In this document: one piece after another, positions 27,706-35,939 of the stretch
Layout: each line of letters begins with the position of its first letter
Position numbering within the stretch: the first letter of the stretch is position 1
Assembly (NCBI GenBank): GCA_902793605.1
Contig: CADBEB010000004.1
Location: 1 to 64,000 of the forward strand
Length of the DNA stretch: 64,000 nt
Direction of reading: 5' to 3'
From: an uncultured Eubacteriales bacterium
Lineage (GTDB): Bacteria > Bacillota > Clostridia > Christensenellales > Aristaeellaceae
Notes under the pieces: model-generated
What the model was told of the DNA's origin: nothing
What the model saw: the letters and a program-made list of their open reading frames with translations, nothing else
Database searches by the model: none
Position numbers and translations under genes: made by a program

Positions 27706-27734
27706 ATTTTAGCACCTGAAAATCACAAGGTCAA
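27706..27734 (-). promoter_or_regulatory. Promoter of the secreted-protein gene
   Basis: Minus strand: -35 TTGACC (27729-27734), 17-bp spacer, -10 TAAAAT (27706-27711). The 5' UTR then forms the perfect hairpin GTTTTCGG/CCGAAAAC (27665-27685) just upstream of the ribosome site. Confidence 0.85.
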
Positions 27735-27950
27735 TCGGGCGCTGAGCAAAACCCGGGACAGGTATTTGCCGCTCCTCTCCCTGTTTGTTCTGTCTCTTCC
27801 CTTATCCGCTTCCGCAAAAGCGTTTGCGAAAGATCCTTATCCGGTTTTCAGTAACTCCTGACGGTATTATGAGCGCTTATGTTCCTGTTGTCAGCTGAGT
27901 TGCCGACGAAGCACAATCACTGTTAAACAAAGAAGAACTACGGTAACCTC
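27735..27950. other. Intergenic stretch with no recognisable gene
   Basis: No supported coding region, RNA gene or promoter is visible. One imperfect inverted repeat (CTTCCGCAAA/TTTGCGAAAG near 27808-27834) occurs without a T tract. The dtd gene ends at its right edge without a clear terminator. Confidence 0.5.
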
Positions 27951-28400
27951 TCAGAAGGCCTTTTCGCTGTCCAGGAGGATGGTGACCGGGCCATCGTTGA
28001 TGAGGGATACCTGCATCTCGGTGCGGAAGCGGCCGGTTTCCACATGGATGCCTTTGGCGCGCCATTCGTTTACCAGGCGCTCATAGTAGGCATTGGCCAT
28101 GTCCGGGGCGGCAGCCCGGATATAGGACGGGCGGCGTCCTCCCCGCGCGTCCCCGTAGAGGGTGAACTGGGAAACCGCCAGGATGCTGTGTCCTTCGTCC
28201 AGAAGGGAGCGGTTCATCACCCCGTTCTCATCGTCAAAGATCCGCAGATTCGGGACTTTGTCCAGGATGTATTTATAGTCCTTGTCCGTATCCTCCGTGG
28301 ATACCCCGATCAGCGCCAGGATGCCTGGGCCGGTCTTTCCGACGATCTCTCCGTCCACCGTGACGGACGCTTCCTTCACCCGCTGAACCACACACCTCAT
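27951..28400 (-). CDS. dtd: D-aminoacyl-tRNA deacylase
   Basis: Removes D-amino acids mischarged onto tRNA. The 149-residue sequence begins MRCVVQRVKEASVTVDGE, contains the catalytic SQFTLYGDARGGRRPS segment and ends with the NDGPVTILLDS cross-subunit Gly-cis-Pro region (here NDGPVT). Length is standard. It starts one base after the hemZ stop, so the pair is co-translated. Confidence 0.97.
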   Translation of the reverse strand: MRCVVQRVKEASVTVDGEIVGKTGPGILALIGVSTEDTDKDYKYILDKVPNLRIFDDENGVMNRSLLDEGHSILAVSQFTLYGDARGGRRPSYIRAAAPDMANAYYERLVNEWRAKGIHVETGRFRTEMQVSLINDGPVTILLDSEKAF

Positions 28401-28401
28401 A

Positions 28402-29862
28402 TCAATTGCCTCCTTGCCCTGCCGGATCCGGCAGGAACAGCTCTTCCTTCCTCCGGATCATCTCGTCCGTCCGGGTGAGATAATCCCGGAGATTGCTGAC
28501 GTTCGGCGCCCGCGTGATATGCCCTTCCTCCGGCCAGATCCGCTTGGAAATGCCTCCCGCACCCATCGCCAGGATGTGGGAGGTTTCTTCCATGATGTCC
28601 ACGTTGTACAGGCAGGCATGCCCGGGCAGCGCGTAGCCGGTATTCTCCAGGTTACCGGCCATGTATTTCTGCCGGTACAGGTAATAGGGTTTCATGCCCA
28701 TTTCCCGCGCTGTCTCCCGGCCCATCTCGACCATGTTCGCCGTCATCCCGCCATCCGGCAGCGGATGGTTCTCAAGACTCATCCTCGACGACCGCTTGAT
28801 CGCCAGCGTATGCACGGTCAGGCTCTCCGGATGTAGCTTTTGCGCTTCCTCCATGGTATACGCGAAATCCTTTTCCGTCTCGCCCGGCAGCCCGGCGATC
28901 ACATCCATGTTGATGTGCGGGATCTGCTCCTCCCTGGCCAGGGCATAGGCATCCCGCACCTGCTGCGCGGTGTGCGCCCGGCCGATGGCCTCCAGCGTCC
29001 GGTCGTTCATCGTCTGTGGATTGATGGAGATCCTCCGGATCCCGGCCTCCCGGATCGCGCGTAGCTTACCCCGCGTCAGGGTATCCGGCCGCCCGGCTTC
29101 CACCGTGTATTCCATCGCCCCGGGAAACAGGGTGACCGTGTTCTCCAGCAGGGCCGCGAAAGCGTCCTCCGGTAAGGCCGTCGGCGTCCCGCCGCCGATA
29201 TAGAGCGCGCGGATCGTCCGCCCACTTTCCCGCAGGATCCCTGCGCAGGCCCGCATTTCCCGCTCCAGCGACGACATATAGGGAGCGACCAGGGAGCCGT
29301 CGCCGATCTCCCCCGAGGAGAAGGAGCAGTAAGCGCAGCGGGTCGTACAGAACGGGATCCCGATATATACATCCATCCAGCGGTCCCCCGGCGGCGGCAG
29401 CTTCCGCTGCTCCCCCGCGATCTCCGCCAGCAGTTCCGCCCGCTCCGGCGTTACATCGAACTCTTCTGTCAGCTTCCGGACCGCCTCCTCCGGGGAAAGC
29501 CCCGCCGCCAGCGCTTCAAGCATCAGGTGGGTGGGACGTACGCCGGTCATACTCCCCCACGGCGGTTGAATACCGGTCAGTTCTTTACAAAGGTCATAGA
29601 GGGTCTGCTTGCACAGCCGCCTTGCCGCCCGCTTCCGGTGCAGCGTCCGGATGCGCTCGTCCGGATCATCCGGCACCGGGGCTGAGCACACGGCTGTACG
29701 GCCTTCGCTCCGGAAGGTGATCCGATAGGCCGAACCGTCTTCCTCCGCCTGCGGAACGAAGCGCTTCGGCTCCTCCCATACACTCTCCGGAAACCCGAAC
29801 AACCGGGTCATCACCCGCAGCTCCGGCTCGATCGTTTCCAGATATGTCTCCAGTTCTGTCAT
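28402..29862 (-). CDS. hemZ: Coproporphyrinogen dehydrogenase HemZ-like radical SAM protein
   Basis: A 486-residue radical SAM enzyme. The N-terminal 160 residues form the HemZ-specific domain (MTGVRPTHLMLEALAAGLSP), followed by the 4Fe-4S cluster motif CTTRCAYCSF and a TIM-barrel core with YIGGGTPTAL and EAGRPDT. The ending with NVSNLRDYLTRTDEMIRRKEE is as in HemZ. Bacillus HemZ was proposed as an oxygen-independent coproporphyrinogen oxidase, but many members have no tested activity and no other haem genes are nearby. It is in an operon with dtd and the MBL hydrolase. Confidence 0.9.
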   Translation of the reverse strand: MTELETYLETIEPELRVMTRLFGFPESVWEEPKRFVPQAEEDGSAYRITFRSEGRTAVCSAPVPDDPDERIRTLHRKRAARRLCKQTLYDLCKELTGIQPPWGSMTGVRPTHLMLEALAAGLSPEEAVRKLTEEFDVTPERAELLAEIAGEQRKLPPPGDRWMDVYIGIPFCTTRCAYCSFSSGEIGDGSLVAPYMSSLEREMRACAGILRESGRTIRALYIGGGTPTALPEDAFAALLENTVTLFPGAMEYTVEAGRPDTLTRGKLRAIREAGIRRISINPQTMNDRTLEAIGRAHTAQQVRDAYALAREEQIPHINMDVIAGLPGETEKDFAYTMEEAQKLHPESLTVHTLAIKRSSRMSLENHPLPDGGMTANMVEMGRETAREMGMKPYYLYRQKYMAGNLENTGYALPGHACLYNVDIMEETSHILAMGAGGISKRIWPEEGHITRAPNVSNLRDYLTRTDEMIRRKEELFLPDPAGQGGN

Positions 29863-29871
29863 CTTTCCCTC

Positions 29872-30432
29872 TTAGTGTCCCGCGTGCATCGGATACTGCC
29901 GCGCCAGCGGCATGATCCGCCTCAGCGAAGCATACATGTCCTGTTCGTTTCCTCCGGGCAGGTCCGTCCGTCCCCACCCGTGCTCGAACAGGGTGTCCCC
30001 CGTGAACAGTTCATTTTCGATCAGGTAGCATACGCTGCCCGGCGTATGCCCGGGTGTATGCAGCACCCGGATCCCCAGCCCGGCAATCGTCAGTTCGTCG
30101 CCTTCCCGGACCCGGTCGGTCGGTTCCGGCGCGGTGATGTCCCGGCGCAGGAGGCCCCGGCCTGCATTCAGATCCGGGTCAGAGAGCATGGGCTCGTCCA
30201 GCGGATGGATGAGCAGCCGGGTCCCTTCCTCCATCAGCGGCGCGACCCCGCCGATATGGTCAAAATGCCCGTGGGTCAGCAGGATCGCCGCGATCCGCCG
30301 GTCCCCGGCCTTCTTCCGGATCCGTCCCGGCTCATCCCCGGGATCGATCACGATGCATTCCTTTTCATTCTCCTGATACAGGATATAGCAGCAGGTCTGT
30401 ATGATCCCCACCGTCAGTTCGTCCACTCGCAC
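29872..30432 (-). CDS. MBL-fold metallohydrolase, glyoxalase II-like
   Basis: A 187-residue hydrolase with the metal motif THGHFDHIGG, a second ligand in HTPGHTPGSVCY and a third in FTGDTLF. It fits small glyoxalase II-like hydrolases of Clostridia that act on thioesters. The start is set at a GTG preceded by GGAGGG at seven bases; the upstream ATG in the same frame overlaps the promoter's -10 region. It is the first gene of the unit MBL hydrolase, hemZ, dtd, with 9 bp to hemZ. Confidence 0.92.
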   Translation of the reverse strand: MRVDELTVGIIQTCCYILYQENEKECIVIDPGDEPGRIRKKAGDRRIAAILLTHGHFDHIGGVAPLMEEGTRLLIHPLDEPMLSDPDLNAGRGLLRRDITAPEPTDRVREGDELTIAGLGIRVLHTPGHTPGSVCYLIENELFTGDTLFEHGWGRTDLPGGNEQDMYASLRRIMPLARQYPMHAGH

Positions 30433-30451
30433 AAGGCATCCCTCCGCTCCC

Positions 30452-30480
30452 ATGATACCGGATATCCTGTCTGAATTCAA
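30452..30480 (-). promoter_or_regulatory. Promoter of the MBL-hemZ-dtd unit
   Basis: Minus strand: -35 TTGAAT (30475-30480), 17-bp spacer, -10 TATCAT (30452-30457). It diverges from the polyphosphate phosphotransferase promoter. Confidence 0.72.
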
Positions 30481-30501
30481 TCCTGACACAAGATTTAGCC
30501 G

Positions 30502-30530
30502 TTGAAACCGCGGCCGGTTTCATGTATAAT
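30502..30530 (+). promoter_or_regulatory. Promoter of the polyphosphate:AMP phosphotransferase gene with inverted repeat
   Basis: -35 TTGAAA (30502-30507), 17-bp spacer, -10 TATAAT (30525-30530). A perfect inverted repeat GAAACCG-CGGC-CGGTTTC (30504-30521) covers the -35 and spacer, an operator-like position. Confidence 0.85.
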
Positions 30531-30577
30531 GCTCACAACAGGAAACAACCGAATAACTGACCCTGAAGGAGGCCGTT

Positions 30578-32068
30578 ATGTTAAAGGATTTCGAGAAAAC
30601 CAAGCCGGAAGAAAAAGAAGCGCTCAACGCGGAGATCAAGGAACTGCGCGCCCGGCTGATCGTGCAGCAGCAGCTCCTGCGGGAGGCCAAACTCCCCGTG
30701 CTCGTGCTGCTGGAGGGCTGGGCCGCCGCAGGCAAAGGCAGCCTGGTCAAGGAGATCATCAGCGAGATCGATCCCCGTTTCTATAACGTGGTCTCCCCCG
30801 TCGTAATCCCGGAGAGCGAAGCACGCTATCCCTTCCTCTATCCCTATGCCGCCGCCATCCCGGAGAACGGCAAGCTGATCTTCCTGGATTCCGGCTGGAT
30901 GGAAGACACCGTCCGCAAGATCCTGCGGCTGGAGATCACGAAGGAGGAATACAAGCGCCGCGTCCGCAGCGTCAATGAGTTTGAACGCCAGCTGCGGGAC
31001 GGGGGCTATCTCCTGCTCAAGATCTTCCTGCACATCGACGAAGAGGAGCAGTACGAGCGTCTCCGCACCCTCAGTGAGAACGCGGAAACGGAGTGGCGCG
31101 TCACGCCGGACGACCTGTGGCAGCACAAGGAATACAAAAAATTCCTCAAGGCCTATGACGATTTCATGGAGGATACGAACGACACCATCCACTGGCATAT
31201 CCTCGACGGCAAGCGCAAGAAGGCAGCTGTACGGGACGCCATGAAGCTCCTGGTAAACAAAATCGACAAGGCACTTGAGCACGGGCGGTATGTCGGCGAG
31301 CCCTTTGACGAGAAGTTCCCGCTCATCAAAATGCCGAAGCTGGCCGAGGTGGACCTCTCGCCCACCATCTCTGACGAGGATTACAAGAAGGAGCTCAAAA
31401 GGCTCCAGAAGCGCCTGAGCGAGCTGCATAACATCATCTACTGGAAGAAGATCCCCGTCATCCTCTGCTACGAGGGCTGGGACGCCGCCGGCAAGGGCGG
31501 AAATATCCGCCGCGTCGCCTACCCGCTGGATCCCCGCGGCTTTGACGTGCATCCGATTGCCTCGCCTGAACCCCATGAGCTGAACCGCCAGTACCTCTGG
31601 CGTTTCTGGACCCGCCTGCCCCGTACCGGACATATCTGCATCTTCGACCGGACCTGGTACGGCCGGGTCATGGTGGAGCGCCTCGAGGGCTTCTGCAGCG
31701 AGAAGGACTGGAAGCGTGCATATAACGAGATCAACGAGTTCGAGCGCCAGCTGACCGACTGGGGCGCCGTCCTGCTTAAATTCTGGATCCATATCGATTC
31801 GGACACCCAGCTGGCCCGCTTTACCGACCGGCAGAACACCCCCGAAAAGCAGTGGAAGATCACGGACGAAGACTGGCGCAACCGCGAGAAATGGCCGCAG
31901 TATGAGGAAGCAGTCAACGAGATGCTGAAGAAGACCAGCACCGAGAACGCGCCCTGGTACATCATCGAGTCGAACGACAAGAAGTACGCGCGCATCAAGG
32001 CGCTGAAGATCGTCGTCAAATCCCTGGAAAAGGCCTGCGAAGAACATTTCCAGCGCGAATTCGGCTGA
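30578..32068 (+). CDS. pap: Polyphosphate:AMP phosphotransferase (two PPK2 domains)
   Basis: Transfers phosphate from polyphosphate to AMP to give ADP. The 496 residues contain two PPK2 domains: the first (about 35-240) with Walker A EGWAAAGKGS, the second (about 285-495) with EGWDAAGKGGNIRR, DRTWYGRV and the lid region EKDWKRAYNEINEFE. In characterised two-domain members only the C-terminal domain is catalytic. The first domain here lacks the DRSWY-type motif (it has DSGWMEDT), in line with that. AGGAGG six bases upstream fixes the start. No ppk1 or ppx is near. Confidence 0.93.
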   Translation: MLKDFEKTKPEEKEALNAEIKELRARLIVQQQLLREAKLPVLVLLEGWAAAGKGSLVKEIISEIDPRFYNVVSPVVIPESEARYPFLYPYAAAIPENGKLIFLDSGWMEDTVRKILRLEITKEEYKRRVRSVNEFERQLRDGGYLLLKIFLHIDEEEQYERLRTLSENAETEWRVTPDDLWQHKEYKKFLKAYDDFMEDTNDTIHWHILDGKRKKAAVRDAMKLLVNKIDKALEHGRYVGEPFDEKFPLIKMPKLAEVDLSPTISDEDYKKELKRLQKRLSELHNIIYWKKIPVILCYEGWDAAGKGGNIRRVAYPLDPRGFDVHPIASPEPHELNRQYLWRFWTRLPRTGHICIFDRTWYGRVMVERLEGFCSEKDWKRAYNEINEFERQLTDWGAVLLKFWIHIDSDTQLARFTDRQNTPEKQWKITDEDWRNREKWPQYEEAVNEMLKKTSTENAPWYIIESNDKKYARIKALKIVVKSLEKACEEHFQREFG

Positions 32069-32099
32069 GGGAACGATGGGGACGACCCTTTCCGTTCCC
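32069..32099 (+). repeat. GGGAAC...GTTCCC hairpin unit, copy 1
   Basis: Starts on the base after the pap stop. Outer stem GGGAACG/CGTTCCC, inner GGG-ACGA-CCC. The same unit recurs at 32890-32920, so the nucleoside phosphorylase gene is bracketed by direct repeats. There is no T tract here. Confidence 0.8.
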
Positions 32100-32123
32100 A
32101 TCGGCTGTTGGAGGGATCAAACT

Positions 32124-32888
32124 TTGCTGCATGAAAACAATTGGCCGGTGCTCGAGTATGACGACAATCCGCTGGCCAAGCTGAACCCGTCCCATTTTGC
32201 CGGGGATGGTTTCGATACGGATAAAATGGTGATCACCTTCTTTCCGGAGGTGATCACCAAACTTCTTTCCTCCGGCGGCCTCCGGGAAGCCTGCGTGATC
32301 CCGGGAGAAAACCCTGTGCCGATCTACCGCTTCACGGAAAAGGAAGACATCCTGCTGACCCTCGGACAGGTCGGCTGCCCCGCCTGCGGCGGGAACCTGG
32401 ACCTGTTTCATGCCATGGGGATCGAAAAGGTCATGTTCTGCGGCGGGGGCGGCGTACTGGACAGGAACATCGAAGTCGGCCAGGTTCTCGTCGTCGACGG
32501 CGCCATCCGGGACGAAGGTTTCTCTTATCAGTACCTTCCCCCATCCCGAATCGTTTACACGGATCCGCAGGTCACGGACCGGATCGTTTCCTGCCTGGAA
32601 AAACGGGACGTTCCCTACCTGCGGGGACTCGTCTGGACGACAGATGCCATTTTCCGGGAAACAGCTGACCGGATCGCCCTTCGCAAGGAAGAAGGCGCAA
32701 AAATCGTTGAAATGGAACAAGCCGCCTGCATTGCAGTCGCCCGCTTCCGGAACTTTGCATACGGCGCCCTGATCTACGGCGGAGACGATCTGACCGGTGA
32801 GGACTGGGACGGCCGGAGCTGGCGAAGCCGGGAAGGCGTGCGGTACGACCTGGTCCGGCTGTGTTCGGATCTTGTCCGCGAGATCTGA
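32124..32888 (+). CDS. Nucleoside phosphorylase family protein
   Basis: A 255-residue member of the PNP/UDP phosphorylase superfamily, probably uridine- or purine-nucleoside salvage. Supporting segments are the phosphate-site-like GCPACGGNLDLFHAMG, FCGGGGVLDRNIEVGQVLVVDGAIRDEG, WTTDAIFRET and the nucleoside-binding VEMEQAACIAVA. The proposed start is a TTG with GGAGGG seven bases upstream; the ATG at 32076 in the same frame lies in the hairpin repeat and has no ribosome site. The gene is flanked by two copies of the same hairpin, as if it were an inserted cassette. Confidence 0.85.
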   Translation: MLHENNWPVLEYDDNPLAKLNPSHFAGDGFDTDKMVITFFPEVITKLLSSGGLREACVIPGENPVPIYRFTEKEDILLTLGQVGCPACGGNLDLFHAMGIEKVMFCGGGGVLDRNIEVGQVLVVDGAIRDEGFSYQYLPPSRIVYTDPQVTDRIVSCLEKRDVPYLRGLVWTTDAIFRETADRIALRKEEGAKIVEMEQAACIAVARFRNFAYGALIYGGDDLTGEDWDGRSWRSREGVRYDLVRLCSDLVREI

Positions 32889-32889
32889 A

Positions 32890-32926
32890 GGGAACAATGG
32901 GGACGATCCTTTTCGTTCCCTTTTTT
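32890..32926 (+). terminator. Terminator of the nucleoside phosphorylase gene (hairpin unit, copy 2)
   Basis: GGGAAC/GTTCCC outer stem with inner GGACGATCC, followed by TTTTTT (32921-32926). It nearly repeats 32069-32099. Confidence 0.9.
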
Positions 32927-33432
32927 CATTTACCCAGCAGCCTGGTCAAAGCCGTATATTCCCGAAGATACATTCCCCGTCTCATCTCGTCCGTTTCCGC
33001 ATAGGATGCATGCTTTGAAAAGATATCGATGATCTCATCCGGGGGTAGCCAACGGGGTTTCATTCCCACTTCCTTTTCGCGCTCCGTCAGGCGGATGCCG
33101 GTTTCTCCGGTGACTTCACCGAAAAAATACCGGTTCACCCATTTGAAATCCTCGTAATACTCATCGATCTCCAGCACACAGTCGGAGACGCGGACCCGGA
33201 AGCCTGTCTCCTCGGCAACCTCCCGGATACAGCATTCACGTTCATCTTCTCCGGCTTCCAGGCCACCGCCCGGGAGCATCCACTGTCCGGTCACCGTTTC
33301 ATAGGACAGCAGGAGCCGGTTGTCTCTGAGCACAATGCCCCTGCAGGCCGTGCGGGTCTTGTTCCATCTCCCGAAATAGTTATCACCGACAATCCTGACG
33401 GTTCCCGGATACTCGTTCCCTAAGGCCGTCAT
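32926..33432 (-). CDS. NUDIX hydrolase
   Basis: A 168-residue NUDIX protein. The Nudix box is GGGLEAGEDERECCIREVAEET-type, running through G(x5)E(x7)RE(V)xEE(x)G with all catalytic glutamates. The substrate cannot be read from the sequence; likely a nucleoside diphosphate derivative. The TTTTTT of the facing terminator abuts its stop. It lies downstream of glyS beyond a strong terminator and may be transcribed from its own weak promoter or by read-through. Confidence 0.9.
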   Translation of the reverse strand: MTALGNEYPGTVRIVGDNYFGRWNKTRTACRGIVLRDNRLLLSYETVTGQWMLPGGGLEAGEDERECCIREVAEETGFRVRVSDCVLEIDEYYEDFKWVNRYFFGEVTGETGIRLTEREKEVGMKPRWLPPDEIIDIFSKHASYAETDEMRRGMYLREYTALTRLLGK

Positions 33433-33465
33433 CCTAAACCCTCCGTAACGATAAACAGAAAGATT

Positions 33466-33490
33466 CTGCGCAGCCTTTCAGGCTGCGCAG
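33466..33490 (-). terminator. Terminator of glyS
   Basis: Perfect 11-bp stem CTGCGCAGCCT/AGGCTGCGCAG with a three-base loop, 16 nt past the glyS stop; minus-strand tail AATCTTTCTGTTT. Confidence 0.85.
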
Positions 33491-33506
33491 TTCGTTTTGA
33501 ATTGTA

Positions 33507-34889
33507 TCAGAACCTCATCCGGTCCTCGATGTACTTGCGTACTTCGGCGATCGGTATCCGCTCCTGCTGCATGGTATCGCGGTCGCGGATGGTCACGGTC
33601 TGAGTCTCTTCGGTCTCAAAGTCGACGCAGATGCTGAAGGGCGTTCCGATCTCATCCTGACGGCGGTACCGCTTGCCGATGGAGCCGGTTTCATCGTATT
33701 CCACGGGGAAGTACTTGCACAGTTCCGCGTGGATCTCGCTGGCCAGTCCGCCCAGCTTGTTCTTCTGCAGGGGCAGCACGGCGGCTTTGTAAGGCGCCAG
33801 CGCCGGATGCAGATGCAGGACCGTGCGCACGTCGCCGCCCTCGAGGTCTTCCTCTTCGTAGGCATTGCACAGGAAGGCCAGCACCGCCCGGTCCACACCC
33901 AGGGAGGGCTCGATGCAGTACGGGATGTATTTCTCGTTGGTTACCGGATCCAGGTACTCCATGCTCTTACCGGAGTGCTCCTGGTGCTGCGTCAGGTCGT
34001 AGTCGGTCCGGTCCGCCACACCCCACAGTTCGCCCCATCCGAAGGGGAACAGGAACTCGAAGTCCGTTGTCGCCTTGGAGTAGAAGGCCAGCTTCTCCGG
34101 CTCATGATCCCGCAGGCGCAGGCTTTCTTCCCTGATGCCCAGGCTCAGCAGCCAGTCCCTGCAAAAGCTGCGCCAGTAGTTGAACCATTCCAGGTCTTCG
34201 CCGGGCTTGCAGAAGAACTCCAGTTCCATCTGCTCGAACTCACGCACGCGGAAGATGAAGTTACCGGGCGTAATCTCATTCCGGAAGGACTTGCCGATCT
34301 GCGCGATGCCGGCCGGCAGCTTTTTTCGGGTGGTCCGCATGGCGTTCTGGAAGTTCACGAAGATACCCTGAGCAGTTTCCGGGCGCAGGTAGATCTCGTT
34401 GGCGCTGTCCTCGTTCACACCGGCAAAGGTCTTGAACATCAGATTAAACTGCCGGATGCCCGTGAAGTCCTTCTTGCCGCATACGGGGCAGACGATGTCG
34501 TGCCCGGCGATGAACTCTTCCAGCTCGGCGTTGCTCCAGCCGTCTCCGGTCTCAGCCCCTTCGGTGAAGTCCTCGATCAGCTTGTCCGCGCGGAAGCGGG
34601 CCTTGCAGGCTTTGCAGTCCATCAGCGGATCATTGAAGCCGCCCACGTGGCCGCTGGCCACCCAGACTTCCCGGTTCATCAGGATCGCGCAGTCCAGTCC
34701 GGTGTTGTACTTGCTTTCCTGCACGAACTTCTGCCACCAGGCCTTTTTGACGTTGTTCTTGAATTCTACACCCAGCGGGCCGTAGTCCCAGGTGTTCGCC
34801 AGTCCGCCGTAGATCTCGGATCCGGCAAAGATAAATCCCCGGTTCTTGCAAAGCGCCACCAGTTTATCCATCGTTAACTCAGCCATCAT
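33507..34889 (-). CDS. glyS: Glycyl-tRNA synthetase, dimeric type
   Basis: Charges tRNA-Gly. The 460-residue class II enzyme is the single-chain (alpha2) type, recognised by the start [32 protein letters not shown], the CxxC pairs CKACKARF and CPVCGKKDF, motif 2 in [25 protein letters not shown] and motif 3 in [14 protein letters not shown]. The C-terminal anticodon domain follows ([15 protein letters not shown]). GGGAGG lies upstream of the ATG. No T-box leader is visible; a GC-rich intergenic element separates it from ftsY. Confidence 0.97.
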   Translation of the reverse strand: MMAELTMDKLVALCKNRGFIFAGSEIYGGLANTWDYGPLGVEFKNNVKKAWWQKFVQESKYNTGLDCAILMNREVWVASGHVGGFNDPLMDCKACKARFRADKLIEDFTEGAETGDGWSNAELEEFIAGHDIVCPVCGKKDFTGIRQFNLMFKTFAGVNEDSANEIYLRPETAQGIFVNFQNAMRTTRKKLPAGIAQIGKSFRNEITPGNFIFRVREFEQMELEFFCKPGEDLEWFNYWRSFCRDWLLSLGIREESLRLRDHEPEKLAFYSKATTDFEFLFPFGWGELWGVADRTDYDLTQHQEHSGKSMEYLDPVTNEKYIPYCIEPSLGVDRAVLAFLCNAYEEEDLEGGDVRTVLHLHPALAPYKAAVLPLQKNKLGGLASEIHAELCKYFPVEYDETGSIGKRYRRQDEIGTPFSICVDFETEETQTVTIRDRDTMQQERIPIAEVRKYIEDRMRF

Positions 34890-34933
34890 CGTTTCCTCCC
34901 AAGAAACAAATTAACAGAATAAAACTCATTTTG

Positions 34934-35021
34934 CCCGAAGGGATTGGGCGCTGACGCGCGCGGTGCGCGAGACGCGACTGCGTCCGCGGTGCGCGTGCGT
35001 TTCCTTGCGGAAAGCCCCCTT
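34934..35021 (+). repeat. Long GC-rich intergenic element, copy B
   Basis: CCGAAGGGA at the left, GGGCGCTGACGCGCGCGG, GTGCGCGAGACGCGACTG, CGTCCGCGGTGCGCGTGC, then TTTCCTTGCGGAAAGCCCCC. Lies 4 bp after the ftsY stop, upstream of glyS. The interior is nearly identical to copies A and C. Confidence 0.92.
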
Positions 35022-35024
35022 ATC

Positions 35025-35939
35025 TCAGAACAGCGCTTCAACGAATTCCTTCGCGTTGAAGGGCTGCAGGTCGTCGATTCCCTCGCCCACCCCGATATAC
35101 CAGACCGGAACTTCCAGTTCCTGACGGATCGCCAGCGCGATCCCGCCCTTGGCGGTACCGTCCAGCTTGGTCAGGATGATTCCGTTGATCTCCGCCACTT
35201 CCTTGAAGGCCCGGGCCTGCATCAGGCCGTTCTGCCCCGTCGTGGCGTCCAGCACCAGGATGCAGCGGGTATCCGCTTCCGGATATTCCCGGTCGATCAC
35301 CCGGCGCATCTTCGCCAGTTCATCCATCAGGTTCTTCTTGTTGTGCAGCCGGCCGGCGGTATCCACGATCAGCAGGTCCGCCCCCTGGGCTTTGGCGCTC
35401 TGGATGCCGTCAAACACGACCGCCGCGGGATCCGCGCCTTCGGCATGCTTGATGATCGGCACCCGTGCGCGTTCCGCCCATACGGTCAGCTGTTCCGCCG
35501 CCGCCGCGCGGAAGGTATCGCCAGCGCAGAGCATGACCTTCCGGCCGATGTTCTGGAACCGCAGCGCCAGCTTCCCGATCGTCGTGGTCTTGCCGACGCC
35601 GTTCACGCCGACCACCAGCATCACCATTGGCCATTTCAGCGGCGGCCGCGGAATGTCCATCTGCTCGACCATGATCTGCTTCAGGATTTCCCGGGCTTCC
35701 CCCGCGTCCTTTACCCTGTTGGCCTTCACCCGTTCCCGCAGCTCGTCCACGATCTCCGTGGTCGCCTTCAGGCCGCAGTCGGCCATGAGCAGGATATCCT
35801 CCAGCTCCTCGTAAAAGTCTTCGTCGATCTTCCGGTTTTCCCGGACCATCTCGTCGACCTTGTCGGTCATATTTCCGCGGGTCTTGCTTAATCCTTCCCG
35901 CAGCCGGGCAAACAACCCCTTTTTCTTCGCTTCACTCAT
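35025..35939 (-). CDS. ftsY: Signal recognition particle receptor FtsY
   Basis: SRP receptor GTPase for co-translational membrane targeting. The 304 residues include the N domain (about 15-90), G1 GVNGVGKTTTIGKLA, the DTFRAAAAEQL insertion-box start, DTAGRLHN and TKLDGTAKGG. The acidic A domain found in E. coli is almost absent (only a short Lys-rich lead), as in many Bacillota. Its ATG overlaps the serS stop (ATGA), so the two are co-translated, an uncommon pairing. Confidence 0.97.
   Translation of the reverse strand: MSEAKKKGLFARLREGLSKTRGNMTDKVDEMVRENRKIDEDFYEELEDILLMADCGLKATTEIVDELRERVKANRVKDAGEAREILKQIMVEQMDIPRPPLKWPMVMLVVGVNGVGKTTTIGKLALRFQNIGRKVMLCAGDTFRAAAAEQLTVWAERARVPIIKHAEGADPAAVVFDGIQSAKAQGADLLIVDTAGRLHNKKNLMDELAKMRRVIDREYPEADTRCILVLDATTGQNGLMQARAFKEVAEINGIILTKLDGTAKGGIALAIRQELEVPVWYIGVGEGIDDLQPFNAKEFVEALF

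Noticed and set aside
27808..27834. Terminator or small RNA in the 27.7-27.9 kb gap
   Set aside because: The inverted repeat is imperfect, lacks a T tract and has no promoter in a sensible position.
34890..34934. T-box leader for glyS
   Set aside because: Only about 45 nt separate the gene from the GC-rich element, with no T-box sequence or antiterminator pairing.
34944..35891. Open frame beginning in intergenic element B and running antisense to ftsY
   Set aside because: The first 30 codons are the repeat itself, read in the same way at copies A and C. It continues only as an ftsY shadow.
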